64,000 bases of DNA, taken from positions 41,897 to 105,896 of the forward strand of contig DASXVU010000036.1 of assembly GCA_036504055.1 (NCBI GenBank), given 5' to 3'. The notes beneath the pieces were generated by a model. It was not told the DNA's origin, did not search any database, and saw only the letters and a program-made list of their open reading frames with translations. Position numbers and translations under genes: made by a program. This DNA is from Methanomassiliicoccales archaeon. GTDB lineage: Archaea; Thermoplasmatota; Thermoplasmata; Methanomassiliicoccales; UBA472. Within the stretch, counting starts at the first letter, position 1; every line of letters begins with the position of its first letter. Positions 28,432 to 37,461 of the stretch are shown here, in pieces.

Positions 28432-28501
28432 GTAGCGCGGGGGTTAGAACTACGGGGATCTTGGGGAAAGACCTTTTGGAGGACCCCCACGCCATTTCTA
28501 C
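28432..28501 (+). ncRNA. Candidate structured small RNA
   Basis: A G/C-rich segment in A/T-rich surroundings that folds on itself. GTAG (28432-28435) pairs with CTAC (28498-28501). CGCGGGGGT (28436-28444) pairs with ACCCCCACG (28483-28491) with one mismatch. GGATCTT (28456-28462) pairs with AAGACC (28468-28473), closing a 5-base loop GGGGA. A TATA box sits at the right distance upstream, and both flanking genes diverge, so this is not a shared terminator. It does not match tRNA, 5S, SRP RNA or RNase P RNA as I know them. It may be a free small RNA or the 5' part of a long leader for the gene at 28761. Expression is unproven. Confidence 0.45.
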
Positions 28502-28760
28502 CTAATTTCTCCTCATTAATAACCGTTACTATTTGAGTATCGAGGTAATGCTCTTGTTTTCGGATTTATTATCACGAACGCATGCCGAATCAGCGATTCC
28601 TATCACAAATGTACAATCATTTTCCATTCTATGCTGATGAAGAATCATCGAATGAATATGGACGGAGATGCCCGAAACGGATCGGTCCGAGAACGACCGA
28701 TGTCCTCATAACAGATCGGAAGATACGCGCATCTGTCTGTCAAACATCGCTGGTAGGTCC

Positions 28761-29240
28761 ATGATATCGGATGAAAGGGTTCAATTGGTCATCGCGACTG
28801 AGGATGATTCGGTTCAATTGAGTCAGATCCAGAAGGCGGCCTTTGACGAAGAGGCACGCCTTTTCCATCGGTCAGAGGCGTGCGGGCCTGAGGGATACGA
28901 CACGGTGTCCGGTCAGATAGCTCTGATGCAGCGCACCCACTTTTACAAGATCATGAGCGACGGCGCTATGGTCGGAGGTGTGGCGGTCATCGATTCGGAC
29001 AGGATATGCAGACTTGTGAGGATATTCATGGATCCACAGAATCAGGGAAAGGGAATAGGACATGCCGCCTTCAGATCGCTGATGGAACGCTACCCAACTG
29101 CGCTCAAATGGGAGCTGGATATGCCTTCTTGGTCATCCAGGAGCCACCAGTTCTACCAATCTCTGGGCTTCATCAAGGTAGGAGCCACGGACGAGGGCGG
29201 ACGGGGATTCCCGCTCTTACTGTTCGAAATGAAAGTCTGA
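28761..29240 (+). CDS. GNAT-family acetyltransferase
   Basis: A 159-residue single GNAT domain. VQLVIATEDDSVQLSQIQKAAF is the N-terminal strand-helix, GGVAVIDSDRICRLVRIFMDPQNQGKGIGHAAFRSLMERYP carries the acetyl-CoA pyrophosphate loop (Q-x-x-G-x-G), and HQFYQSLGFIKVGATDEG is the C-terminal helix and strand. Substrate unknown. I choose the ATG at 28761, which has AGGTCC close upstream and begins at the natural domain edge. The same frame extends upstream to 28668, but those residues look non-natural. If the transcript starts at the promoter near 28403 the leader would be about 330 bases and include the hairpin at 28432-28501. Confidence 0.82.
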   Translation: MISDERVQLVIATEDDSVQLSQIQKAAFDEEARLFHRSEACGPEGYDTVSGQIALMQRTHFYKIMSDGAMVGGVAVIDSDRICRLVRIFMDPQNQGKGIGHAAFRSLMERYPTALKWELDMPSWSSRSHQFYQSLGFIKVGATDEGGRGFPLLLFEMKV

Positions 29241-29268
29241 TCGAAAGGATCTCCTTCTGTAACTAGGC

Positions 29269-30063
29269 TCACTTGGACCCATAAGCCCGAAAGTGTTTCC
29301 ACGAATCGTCGAACGGGCCGTTTCCATCATAGATGCTCATGTCGGTACGGCCATGGATGTCACGGTCCTCGCCCACCGGACAGACCTTTATGCATATCCC
29401 GCAGGGCGATATGCCACGCTTTCCCAGACTGGCATTGTGCTCTGTGCATCTTGCCTTGTCTATGGTCCGTGCCGGATAATCCAGCGGCTCTATGGCCCGG
29501 ACTGGGCAATGATCGACGCACCGCATGCAGTGCACGCAGAGCGTTTCCTGCATCATGGTGCTTGGCCGGAGCTCCGCATCGGTGAGCACTGAGGCGAAGC
29601 GAACCCTCGGACCATAGCGCTCTGTCAGCAACGTATTGTTCACGCCGAAGGTTCCCATTCCGGCGAGAAAAGCGGCGTGGCGATGGGAGAAAGCGGCGAT
29701 AGGCCTTTCCCTGAGGATGTCTAGACTGGTATAGCCATCACGAGTTATCCCGACAGCCGAGTAGCCTTCACTCTCGAGAAATAAGGAGATCCTGTATGCG
29801 TATTGATCCAACAAGGCATTTATCGTCTTGTACAGCTCATGATAATTGACGGAAGGTGTGGTCTCGAGGACCGGCAGTGTGACGGGCAGACCTATCACAA
29901 TTACCGTCTTCGTTCCCGGTACCACATTCTGAGGATAGAACTCGGACGGCATCCACGGTCTGAATGGTGGATCTTCCCAGCGGCCGCTGGATGCAAAACC
30001 GATCAGTGGAATGCCCATCGATTTCGCCAGTAGTTCGACCTTGGATCTCATCGAATCGTTCAT
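29269..30063 (-). CDS. 4Fe-4S protein related to epoxyqueuosine reductase (QueG-like)
   Basis: A 264-residue cytoplasmic iron-sulfur protein. The N-terminal part (AKSMGIPLIGFASSGRW ... KTVIVIGLPVTLP and HRHAAFLAGMGTFGVNNTLLTERYGPRVRFASVLTDAEL) follows the QueG/DUF1730 layout. The C-terminal half has a ferredoxin-type C-x2-C-x2-C-x3-C (CVHCMRCVDHCPVRAIEP) and a second group CGICIKVCPVG, with a further Cys in KARCTEH. It lacks the HEAT-repeat tail of bacterial QueG. Such archaeal homologues are usually of unknown substrate, and cobalamin binding is not certain. I start at the ATG at 30063; the frame also opens at a TTG at 30081. Confidence 0.8.
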   Translation of the reverse strand: MNDSMRSKVELLAKSMGIPLIGFASSGRWEDPPFRPWMPSEFYPQNVVPGTKTVIVIGLPVTLPVLETTPSVNYHELYKTINALLDQYAYRISLFLESEGYSAVGITRDGYTSLDILRERPIAAFSHRHAAFLAGMGTFGVNNTLLTERYGPRVRFASVLTDAELRPSTMMQETLCVHCMRCVDHCPVRAIEPLDYPARTIDKARCTEHNASLGKRGISPCGICIKVCPVGEDRDIHGRTDMSIYDGNGPFDDSWKHFRAYGSK

Positions 30064-30114
30064 TGTTCCACGACTGCGCAAGCTATCCCGCTTCCACGTA
30101 AAAAAGGAATCTTA

Positions 30115-31800
30115 TTACCCTTCGACCTTCCAGCCGCCTTTAGGGACCTCTATCTCGAATCTGACACCCTTCCCCTCCGCCCCGTTCTCCGTGATGGTCA
30201 GACCGGTTATCCCAAGTATCTCACGTGCAGCGTAAAGTCCAAGACCAGTATTGCTGCCGAACCCCATCTTGAATATCTTGTCCTTATCCTCTTGGCCGAT
30301 CCCTATGCCATCGTCGCGATAGACGATTACCTTGTTGTTTCCCCGGTCCTCCACATCCACCCAGATATTGTTGACGTTGCCTCCATGCCGCTGGGAGTTC
30401 TCCATGAGGTTGAAGAACATCCTCTCCAGCATGGGATCGGAGTATATCCTGAGCCCCATTGTTTGGAAATGATATGAAATGGTCTGCGATGCCATGGCCA
30501 CCCGGGCATTCTCCAATACGTCCTCCAGTCGCTGCCATTCAGGTGCCTTCACACCCAGATTCTGGTATTCCTTAGCGAACTCGATACCGTGTTGGATCGT
30601 CGTGGTGGAGGCGATTATCTTATCGACTATACGATTCAGCTCTTCATCGTCTTGGCGTTTGGATGCGATCAGCTCTCCATACCCATGGATCACCAGCAAT
30701 TGGTTCATGATGTCATGGCGGGTGATGCTGGACATCAGATGGAGTTTGGAATTGGCGGTCTTGAGCTCCCTCTGGTTCTTCCTTTCCTCGGTCACGTCCT
30801 TTAACAGGATGAGGGTACCCGATCGTTCCTCCCCGTGATTCACTATATTCGTGATGTGTATATCGACGATCCGGTCACCGAAGGCACCCGGAAAGGTCAT
30901 TTCCTTTTTCGCCACTCCAGCATCGAGCATTTCGTGTATGTCCGGGACCACGTCCGCAAGCATCTTGCCGCTGATGGCCTTGGACTCCAGATTGAGCATG
31001 TCCTCCACCGCCGGATTGGAGTACACTATCTGTCCCTTATTGTCCAACACCAGCGTGCCGTCCTGGATCGTCTGGATCACCGAATCGAGGACCAGCGGGG
31101 TCATGTCCAGGAGCTCGTAGCGGAATGAACCGTAGAACAACACCAGGATCGTACCTAGGAACCCGGTGTCCAGAGTGAAGCTCATCGGAAACTCCTCAGA
31201 GAAGGTGATGCCCATGAACAGGCCCAGCATCGGAAATGCCACCGCCCCGAGGACCACCATCACCTGTTTGCGGTGATACCGGCTCCTGCTGAAGAGACCC
31301 TGGGCCACAAGCGTAAAGGCCGAGACCATGATGAATACGAAGAACACGACCAGCAGCCAGAATCCGATACCGTAGGCGTAGGTGAGGCCGCTCATCTCTC
31401 CAAAGAACTGCTGACTGCCCAGGTCGGCGTAGAACGCGTGGGTGGTATCGTTCGTCCAAAGCAGGGCCAGCAGCACGGCTGGTATCAGGAACAGGAGGAA
31501 CATCCTTTTCCGATCGAGGATGTCGTCCCGGCCCAGGTAGGAGACCACGAATATCAGGAACAGCGAAGGAAGGATGATGAACACGGACATCTCCAGGAGG
31601 TTCCATGCCGCCATTGTCCCCTTGTCCGAGGACAGGAGCTCGCCCAGGTAACCTACCGTGAATATGGCGATGGCCACCATCAGGGAAATGAACGGAGCCC
31701 TGATGGGCAACGTCCGGGAGGTCCACTCCAATGCCACGAGCGTCATCGCTACGGTGACGGTGATCCATACCGGTAAGGTAAGGGCAAAGGCGAGGTCCAC
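30115..31800 (-). CDS. Histidine kinase with 7-TM sensor region and PAS domain
   Basis: A 561-residue membrane histidine kinase. Residues 1-230 contain seven helices of the HisK_N_7TM type, with the hallmark LLWTNDTTHAFY (about 113-124). A PAS domain (about 240-345) runs from IQTIQDGTLVLDNKGQIVYSNPAVEDML to LILLKDVTEERK. The core has the H-box SITRHDIMNQL (His 362), N-box MLERMFFNLMENSQRHGG, G1 YRDDGIGIGQED and G2 GFGSNTGLGLYAAREILGI. GTG start with a TATA-like ATTATAG about 30 bases upstream, so its own leaderless message is likely. It follows a similar kinase by 71 bases on the same strand. Confidence 0.9.
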   Translation of the reverse strand: MDLAFALTLPVWITVTVAMTLVALEWTSRTLPIRAPFISLMVAIAIFTVGYLGELLSSDKGTMAAWNLLEMSVFIILPSLFLIFVVSYLGRDDILDRKRMFLLFLIPAVLLALLWTNDTTHAFYADLGSQQFFGEMSGLTYAYGIGFWLLVVFFVFIMVSAFTLVAQGLFSRSRYHRKQVMVVLGAVAFPMLGLFMGITFSEEFPMSFTLDTGFLGTILVLFYGSFRYELLDMTPLVLDSVIQTIQDGTLVLDNKGQIVYSNPAVEDMLNLESKAISGKMLADVVPDIHEMLDAGVAKKEMTFPGAFGDRIVDIHITNIVNHGEERSGTLILLKDVTEERKNQRELKTANSKLHLMSSITRHDIMNQLLVIHGYGELIASKRQDDEELNRIVDKIIASTTTIQHGIEFAKEYQNLGVKAPEWQRLEDVLENARVAMASQTISYHFQTMGLRIYSDPMLERMFFNLMENSQRHGGNVNNIWVDVEDRGNNKVIVYRDDGIGIGQEDKDKIFKMGFGSNTGLGLYAAREILGITGLTITENGAEGKGVRFEIEVPKGGWKVEG

Positions 31801-31871
31801 GTCGGATTTGAGGTTTTACCTGCTATAATAATTGAATGTGGATTCTCTCACCATGTGGAAAAAATGAATCT

Positions 31872-33578
31872 CTACCGGACACGCCAACCCCCGTCGGGAA
31901 CGGTGAGCAAGAATCTTGCGCCATTTCCTGTCTGACCCTGCTCTTCGATGGAGATGTCGGTAATTGCCAGTATCTGCCTGGACATGAGGAGGCCGATGCC
32001 GGAATCGACCCGACCGTCCTGGAATATGCTAGCCTTGCGGTCAATAGAGATACCGACCCCATCGTCCTCATAGATGATGTGCAGGTCTGAACCGCAGGGC
32101 TCGGACCAGATCGATATCCTCTGGACCTTCTGACCGTGCTTGGCCGAGTTATGGATGAGATTGTGGAAGACCTTTTCCAGCATCCGATCCGCGAATATCT
32201 CCACCTTCCCTACCTGGACATTCACCTGGGAAGGAGCCGTGGGGCCGAGGCTCTTAGCCCGTGCAAGGACCAGTTCCAGGTTCTGCCATTCCGGTTCCTT
32301 CACCCCCAGGTCCTGATATTCCCTTGTGAACAGCACCTGCTTCTCTATGGAGGCAGCTGAAGCCACCATCGTGTGGACGAATCTGCTGACATCTGTCTGT
32401 CTGACGTCCCCCATCCCTATCAGGTCTCCATAGCCCCGTATGACCGAGAGTTGGTTCAGGATGTCATGGCGGGTGATGCTGGAAAGCAGCATGAGCTTGG
32501 AGTTGGCGGTCCTGAGAGCATCGGAGGTCTTCCTCTCCTCGGTGACATCCCTCAAGACCAGCATTCTGCCGATGACGGTGCCGGAGCTGTTCCTGATGGT
32601 CGAGGCCCTGACGTCATAGTTTTGTCTTTCGGTACCTATCCTATGTACCAACTCCTCCGGCTTTCCATCCTCCAGGGTCACCAGGAGATCGGACAGAAAC
32701 GGCAAAGCTTCGGATATCGGCTTCCCCAGGCTTTCTTTGGGATCGCTGACGATCATCTTTTGGGCCTGCGGATTCAAAAAGATTATTCTCCCCTTGATGT
32801 CAAGGACCACTGTGCAGTCCTGAATGTTGGATATTATGGTGTCGAAGGCAAGAGGATTGATATCGAACATCTCGAGACGGAAAGAGCAGATGAACACGAT
32901 TATGCTGGTAAGCATGAAACCGATGATCAGGATGTAGCTCGTGGGCATATGGATCGATTCTGTGAGGCCGACCATTATTGCTGCGGTGGGGATCAATCCC
33001 GAAAGGACGACGCCGAGTATCTGGTAACGTTGGGTCCTGCACGTGGTTCCCAACGATTTCAGGCACAGGGCGATCGCGGCGATGACCAGGATCACCACGT
33101 AGACGATGTGGATCCAAAACCAGGGACCGTAGGAGACGGACATCACCGATGCCTCGCCCCATTTGACCGAAGAAATGCTGGTATAGATCAGATGGTGCAA
33201 GTCGTTGGTCCAAAGAAATATCAATGTGGCGACCGGGATGAGGGAGAGGAGGATCGCCTTTCGAAGATCGAGCCACTTCTCCATACCGACATAGTCGATG
33301 ATCAGAACCAAGTACAGAGGGGCCGCGAAGACCACATATAAATATTCAACGTTATTCCAGAAGATCATTTCCTCAATTTTCTGGCTTGACATTTCCAGGG
33401 TGAACGCCGTGGTGGCCAAGATCAAGCCCGCCATTGAAAGGATGAAGGGCCATTTGATGGGAAGGGCGCTCTTGGAGGCAGAATAGGCCAGGAAGAACGC
33501 TATCATCACCGTTGCTATAAGAGGCAAAGTGAAGATGAATCCGAGCGCCATCGCATTGAAAATCGCGCTGACGGGCAT
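31872..33578 (-). CDS. Histidine kinase with 7-TM sensor region and PAS domain
   Basis: A 568-residue kinase with the same plan as its neighbour at 30115-31800: seven helices in residues 1-240 with FLWTNDLHHLIY (about 121-132), a PAS domain at 245-355 (NIQDCTVVLDIKGRIIFLNPQAQKM ... MLVLRDVTEERK), and a core with H-box SITRHDILNQL (His 371), N-box MLEKVFHNLIHNSAKHG and G1 YEDDGVGISIDRK. The G2 segment is shortened (GRVDSGIGLLMSRQIL), so the lid differs from that of its paralogues. Probably a gene duplicate of its neighbour. ATG start; the sensed signal is unknown. Confidence 0.9.
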   Translation of the reverse strand: MPVSAIFNAMALGFIFTLPLIATVMIAFFLAYSASKSALPIKWPFILSMAGLILATTAFTLEMSSQKIEEMIFWNNVEYLYVVFAAPLYLVLIIDYVGMEKWLDLRKAILLSLIPVATLIFLWTNDLHHLIYTSISSVKWGEASVMSVSYGPWFWIHIVYVVILVIAAIALCLKSLGTTCRTQRYQILGVVLSGLIPTAAIMVGLTESIHMPTSYILIIGFMLTSIIVFICSFRLEMFDINPLAFDTIISNIQDCTVVLDIKGRIIFLNPQAQKMIVSDPKESLGKPISEALPFLSDLLVTLEDGKPEELVHRIGTERQNYDVRASTIRNSSGTVIGRMLVLRDVTEERKTSDALRTANSKLMLLSSITRHDILNQLSVIRGYGDLIGMGDVRQTDVSRFVHTMVASAASIEKQVLFTREYQDLGVKEPEWQNLELVLARAKSLGPTAPSQVNVQVGKVEIFADRMLEKVFHNLIHNSAKHGQKVQRISIWSEPCGSDLHIIYEDDGVGISIDRKASIFQDGRVDSGIGLLMSRQILAITDISIEEQGQTGNGARFLLTVPDGGWRVR

Positions 33579-33640
33579 ATAGCTTGATTCCCGTGGTTAT
33601 TGGCCCTGATATTCAGGAATGACGAACGCAGTTCGCCGGT

Positions 33641-34414
33641 TCAATCTCGCGGCTCCCAGGTCGGGTCCTGCCAATCGTTGCCGGTCCGCTCTCGGCACTC
33701 GGCGATGATGGCATTGACCTGCTTGTCCCGCCGGACCTCCTGGGCGATATCGGTGATAAGCTCGTTTGTGTAATGTCGATGGCAGGAGGGGCAGAGCGTC
33801 TTCAGGTTTCCCGGGTGATCCGAACCGCCCCGGGAACGGGGAATGATGTGGTGGACCTCGAGCGATTCGTACCGCATGCCCCCCTTGCCATGCCTGAGGG
33901 TAGGATCAAAGACCTTCATCCGGCCCCGCTCGAAATTGACTCCGCAATCTTGACAGATGTACTTGTCCCGGCGCAGCACGGAGGACTTGATCCTAGGCCA
34001 AAGGACCCGCCGGACCAGGTCGGTGGTATCCTCGCCGTAGGGCAACTGAGTCGTGCCATTAAGATAGAACTTGCGCAGGCCGGGAAGCTCTGCCCGCATC
34101 TGTTTGAGTGTCATCTTCGTCGAGGCCCAAGCATCGCAGATCATCCTGGAGTTGGAATCGGGCCGATGTCTGTGCCCACAATGAGGGCATAGGACCATGG
34201 TCATCTTGGCGGATCTTGCTGGACCACCGGAACGAAAAGGACATACGGAAGCCAATTCCGGACCGCAGAGGATAGGCCTGCTCTCATCGACGCCTTGAAA
34301 GACCAGTGAAGGTATCGAGTTCTCCGGGTCGGCCATGCGTTTGGTCTTCATCAGGCAGTAGCTGCTCTCAGCGCCGGTAAGGCGGAAATGGCAGACGGTT
34401 TCGGATCGTTCCAT
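33641..34414 (-). CDS. HNH endonuclease-like protein with an N-terminal cysteine-rich region
   Basis: A 257-residue protein. The C-terminal half is an HNH nuclease domain: zinc pair CQDCG, the EVHHIIPRSRGGSDHPGNLKTLCPSCHRHY core (H-H ... N ... H) and a second pair CPSC, complete and probably active. The N-terminal half has scattered Cys and His (including CPHCGHRHRP, a likely zinc knuckle near residue 75) and a helical linker; I do not recognise it. Stand-alone HNH proteins of this kind occur as orphan nucleases, in defence or in mobile elements; no mobile-element partner is seen here. ATG at 34414 with GGAG about 11 bases upstream. Confidence 0.75.
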   Translation of the reverse strand: MERSETVCHFRLTGAESSYCLMKTKRMADPENSIPSLVFQGVDESRPILCGPELASVCPFRSGGPARSAKMTMVLCPHCGHRHRPDSNSRMICDAWASTKMTLKQMRAELPGLRKFYLNGTTQLPYGEDTTDLVRRVLWPRIKSSVLRRDKYICQDCGVNFERGRMKVFDPTLRHGKGGMRYESLEVHHIIPRSRGGSDHPGNLKTLCPSCHRHYTNELITDIAQEVRRDKQVNAIIAECRERTGNDWQDPTWEPRD

Positions 34415-34520
34415 CCTTTCATCTCCGAAGATGGCGGGGGGGATAATAACATTTTTCTCGGAATGAGTCGATGGATGCCAACGATTATCTACCCTCTAAT
34501 TCCCTTGTCAAGGCGACGAG

Positions 34521-35876
34521 ATGGCGATGAGGGACTGGGACTGGCAATTGTATCCGGAAGCGGAGAGCATGGTTTTCGGATTGGTCAGGTCATTCCTTGA
34601 CGGGAACACGTATGCTAACATGATCCGGGGTGAGATCGAGAACACCAGTTCGACCCGGTTCATCGATTGGGTGGACAGCATGGAGATTCCAGATACGATC
34701 GTGAGCGGACAGGATCTCCAGCGGATCGGTTATATCAAGGATTCGAAGGCCTCCGCGGATGGGGCCGTCTTCAATCATCCTGGAGCGTTCTTTCCGATCA
34801 TCCTGCGCGCCGACGGAACAAGACGCCTTTCGATCTGCGTTGATGATCTGGACCGATTCCTTTTGATGGGTCACCTTACCAACAAAGAGGTCAATGGACA
34901 AAGGAACGCCCCCTTCCGAACCGTAGAATTGAATCGGGAAGGCGACAACACATTCTGCGGGGTGGAACGACATGGAGGCAGGACATACGATGTCGTTCCG
35001 GGGACCGACCTTGAGGAATACGGATCGGCGCTGAAAGTTCTCCTGGACCGGAAGCGGGAGTATGATGATGATGAGCTTGGCATCGAGGACTTTGTGGCGA
35101 ATATGGCAACCCTCGGGGACGGCCTGGAAAAACCCCGTCTGGCGGATGCATTCTTCCGGTCCGAAAGGACATACTGGCAATCCAAGAACCGTGCGGGAGC
35201 CGTGCAGTTCAAACGCCAGGAATCGATGGGTCTGGGGTGGGGCAACCACGACCATCATACGTTCCGCTGCTCGAGAGAGAATTTCGGTAATGCCGTTGAG
35301 ATCTTCGAGAGCATGGGGATGACCCGCCGGGAACGGTTCTTCGCCGGAGCTGAGGCCGGGTGGGGGGCGCAGGTCATGGAACAACCAGAATCGGGCATGG
35401 TGGTCTTCGCAGACGTGGATCTAGGGCCTGATGAAGGCAATGAGGATTTCGTCAACCAAGGATTGGAGCCGCTGGAAAGGATCGGCACGGTCGGGTTGTG
35501 GGTAGGGTTGCATGGCGAAAGCCTGCTGTCCTCGGGGATGCATCATCTGGCAGTGGGATCGGATTTCCCGATGATGCGCGAGGACCTAAGGAAACGGAAT
35601 GTCCCCTCCATGGCCCCGTTCTCGAATTTCGAATTCCTCAAGCAATCATTTACCGAGCCGGAGCACTGGATGCCCATGAAAGCACGTGTCGAGCATCTTC
35701 TAAAGGAGGGGCTCATCACCGAAAATCAGGCGGGTAAGTTCAAGGAACAGGGTACTGTGGGAAGCCATATGGAGATCATCCAAAGGGACCAGGGCTTCAA
35801 AGGTTTCAACCAGAGCTCGGTGAGCGCCATTATCCGTTTGACAGACCCACTGAAGCGGAACGGGACCGGGGCGTAA
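34521..35876 (+). CDS. Unassigned protein with VOC dioxygenase-like metal residues (HglS/DUF1338- or HPPD-like, inferred)
   Basis: A 451-residue cytoplasmic protein I cannot assign to a named family. The C-terminal half looks like a VOC-fold Fe(II) oxygenase. GNHDHHTFRCSRENFGNAVEIFESMGM (His about 243-246) resembles a first metal-bearing strand plus helix, SGMHHLAVGSDFPMMREDLRKRNVP (His 341/342) a second, and SHMEIIQRDQGFKGFNQSS (Glu 418) recalls the E-I-I-Q-R ... G-F segment of 4-hydroxyphenylpyruvate dioxygenase and the E-Q-R of 2-oxoadipate dioxygenase HglS. Two His and one Glu would form the metal triad. Its length is close to HglS (about 460). It lies 6 bases before a FAD-linked 2-hydroxyacid-type oxidase, suggesting one pathway. 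Assignment is inference. Confidence 0.5.
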   Translation: MAMRDWDWQLYPEAESMVFGLVRSFLDGNTYANMIRGEIENTSSTRFIDWVDSMEIPDTIVSGQDLQRIGYIKDSKASADGAVFNHPGAFFPIILRADGTRRLSICVDDLDRFLLMGHLTNKEVNGQRNAPFRTVELNREGDNTFCGVERHGGRTYDVVPGTDLEEYGSALKVLLDRKREYDDDELGIEDFVANMATLGDGLEKPRLADAFFRSERTYWQSKNRAGAVQFKRQESMGLGWGNHDHHTFRCSRENFGNAVEIFESMGMTRRERFFAGAEAGWGAQVMEQPESGMVVFADVDLGPDEGNEDFVNQGLEPLERIGTVGLWVGLHGESLLSSGMHHLAVGSDFPMMREDLRKRNVPSMAPFSNFEFLKQSFTEPEHWMPMKARVEHLLKEGLITENQAGKFKEQGTVGSHMEIIQRDQGFKGFNQSSVSAIIRLTDPLKRNGTGA

Positions 35877-35882
35877 AGGACT

Positions 35883-37373
35883 ATGAACGACGGTGTTCTT
35901 TCCATCAAAGGAAAAGTGATATCGGACGAGAGGCAGCTGGAGAGGTTTGCCAGCGATCTAAGTCATTATTATATCAGACCTCGACTGGTCGCTATCCCGT
36001 TGGATGAGCACGATATTACGGTAGCGATGGAATACGCGGTCGGCAATGGAATGCCGATCACACCGCGAGGAGGGGGATCGAACCTATCTGGCTCTGCCGT
36101 TGGTGAAGGATTGGTCATTCTGACCCGAGAAATGGACCGTCTGATAGGAAGGGAGGACCGGGTGTACTCATGCCAACCTGGCACGATATTCAATCAGCTG
36201 GACAAGCTTGCCAGAACGGAAGGATCGTTCATCCCTTATGACCCTAGCTCCCGGGCATTCTGCACCATCGGAGGAAACGTAGGTACCAGAGCTAGCGGTA
36301 TCCGTTCCCTGAAATATGGGAGCGTCGACACTTGCCTGGAATCGATCCGGTTCGTCAATCCGGTGTTCGGTGTGATCGATACCGCCAAAGAACTCCCGCC
36401 CGAGCTGAAGCAGGCGCTCGAGAACCTTGCCGCCCGTTTCCGAGAGGACGAAGAAATGCTCCTTTTGCTGGAGACCCGGGCCGGCCTAAAATCCAGCAGC
36501 GGATACAACCTGGGCGCTTTCCTGGAGGAAAAGACAGTGAACCGGATGGCCGCCCACCTTATGGTAGGTTCGGTGGGGACGCTCGCTGTCTTCACCGAGG
36601 TGCGGCTGAGATTGAGGCCCCTAAACAAGGACAGGGTCCTTTATCTGGTGTTCTTCGACTCGTTGCCAGAAGCGATCCGCAAGATGCTTCCTGCCAGAGA
36701 ATTCGGCCCTTCGGCCTTCGAACTGCTCGATTCGTTCGGGGTCAAGAACCTGGCCACCCTTATCCAGGCGCCGGCCGAAGCGAAGGCGGTGATAATGCTC
36801 GAATTCGACGAGGGGTTGAACGAGGCAGGGGCGAAGATGTCCGCCCTGCTCAAAGAAGCCGGGCGCAAGAGCATGATGTTCAAGGACCAAACGCTGATCG
36901 AAAAGATATGGGCGGTTCGGGAGAGCAACCTCCTGCGGATAAAGCATGAACTGGAACGGCCAGAGCTGAAATTCCTCTCGTTCATCGATGACCTGGCGGT
37001 TCCGCCGGACCGGCTCCCGGCGCTGATCGAGAGACTGAACGCGATCTTCCGAGAGGAGGGTGTGCAGGTGATCATGTATGGCCATGTTGGCGAGGGAAAC
37101 CTGCATGTCAGGCCTTACATCCACAAAGAGGACTGGGAAGAGGTCACTAAACGCCTGGCCGATAAATGCTTCCGAGCCGTGCTGGATAATGACGGCACGA
37201 TCACTGGTGAGCATGGAATGGGCCGAAACCGGTCCAGGTACCTCTGCGATGAGTGGGGCGAGAATGCCTGTGAATATTTCCGTGAGATCAAACAGATATT
37301 CGATCCGCAGGGGATAATGAACCCGGGCGTGGTGTTCACGGATCGATATCTCACCGATCATCTGCTATTCTGA
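35883..37373 (+). CDS. FAD-linked 2-hydroxyacid oxidase/dehydrogenase (GlcD/D-lactate or D-2-hydroxyglutarate type)
   Basis: A 496-residue FAD-binding oxidase of the GlcD/D-lactate dehydrogenase class. PCMH-type FAD residues are seen in GMPITPRGGGSNLSGSAVGEGLVI and in FCTIGGNVGTRASGIRSLKYGSV. The FAD-oxidase C-terminal domain has MYGHVGEGNLHVRP, GTITGEHGMGRNRSRYL and QGIMNPGVVF, the usual catalytic His-rich stretch. It converts a D-2-hydroxyacid to its 2-oxoacid, with electrons going to an acceptor not seen here; no Fe-S partner (GlcF-like) lies nearby. AAGG lies 8 bases upstream of the ATG. The 6-base gap to the VOC-like gene implies co-transcription. Substrate open: lactate, glycolate or 2-hydroxyglutarate. 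Confidence 0.88.
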   Translation: MNDGVLSIKGKVISDERQLERFASDLSHYYIRPRLVAIPLDEHDITVAMEYAVGNGMPITPRGGGSNLSGSAVGEGLVILTREMDRLIGREDRVYSCQPGTIFNQLDKLARTEGSFIPYDPSSRAFCTIGGNVGTRASGIRSLKYGSVDTCLESIRFVNPVFGVIDTAKELPPELKQALENLAARFREDEEMLLLLETRAGLKSSSGYNLGAFLEEKTVNRMAAHLMVGSVGTLAVFTEVRLRLRPLNKDRVLYLVFFDSLPEAIRKMLPAREFGPSAFELLDSFGVKNLATLIQAPAEAKAVIMLEFDEGLNEAGAKMSALLKEAGRKSMMFKDQTLIEKIWAVRESNLLRIKHELERPELKFLSFIDDLAVPPDRLPALIERLNAIFREEGVQVIMYGHVGEGNLHVRPYIHKEDWEEVTKRLADKCFRAVLDNDGTITGEHGMGRNRSRYLCDEWGENACEYFREIKQIFDPQGIMNPGVVFTDRYLTDHLLF

Positions 37374-37461
37374 CGACCCTTGGAACATCGGATGGTGCGC
37401 CGAATTTTCAAAACCCGATATTGAGAGGCGTAACTAATTAACCCCTCATACCTTCGAAAGA

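Noticed and set aside
32373..33341. 322-codon plus-strand frame opposite a 7-TM kinase
   Set aside because: Antisense shadow: very rich in Asp, His and Gln, with no motif, while the kinase on the other strand has all catalytic boxes.
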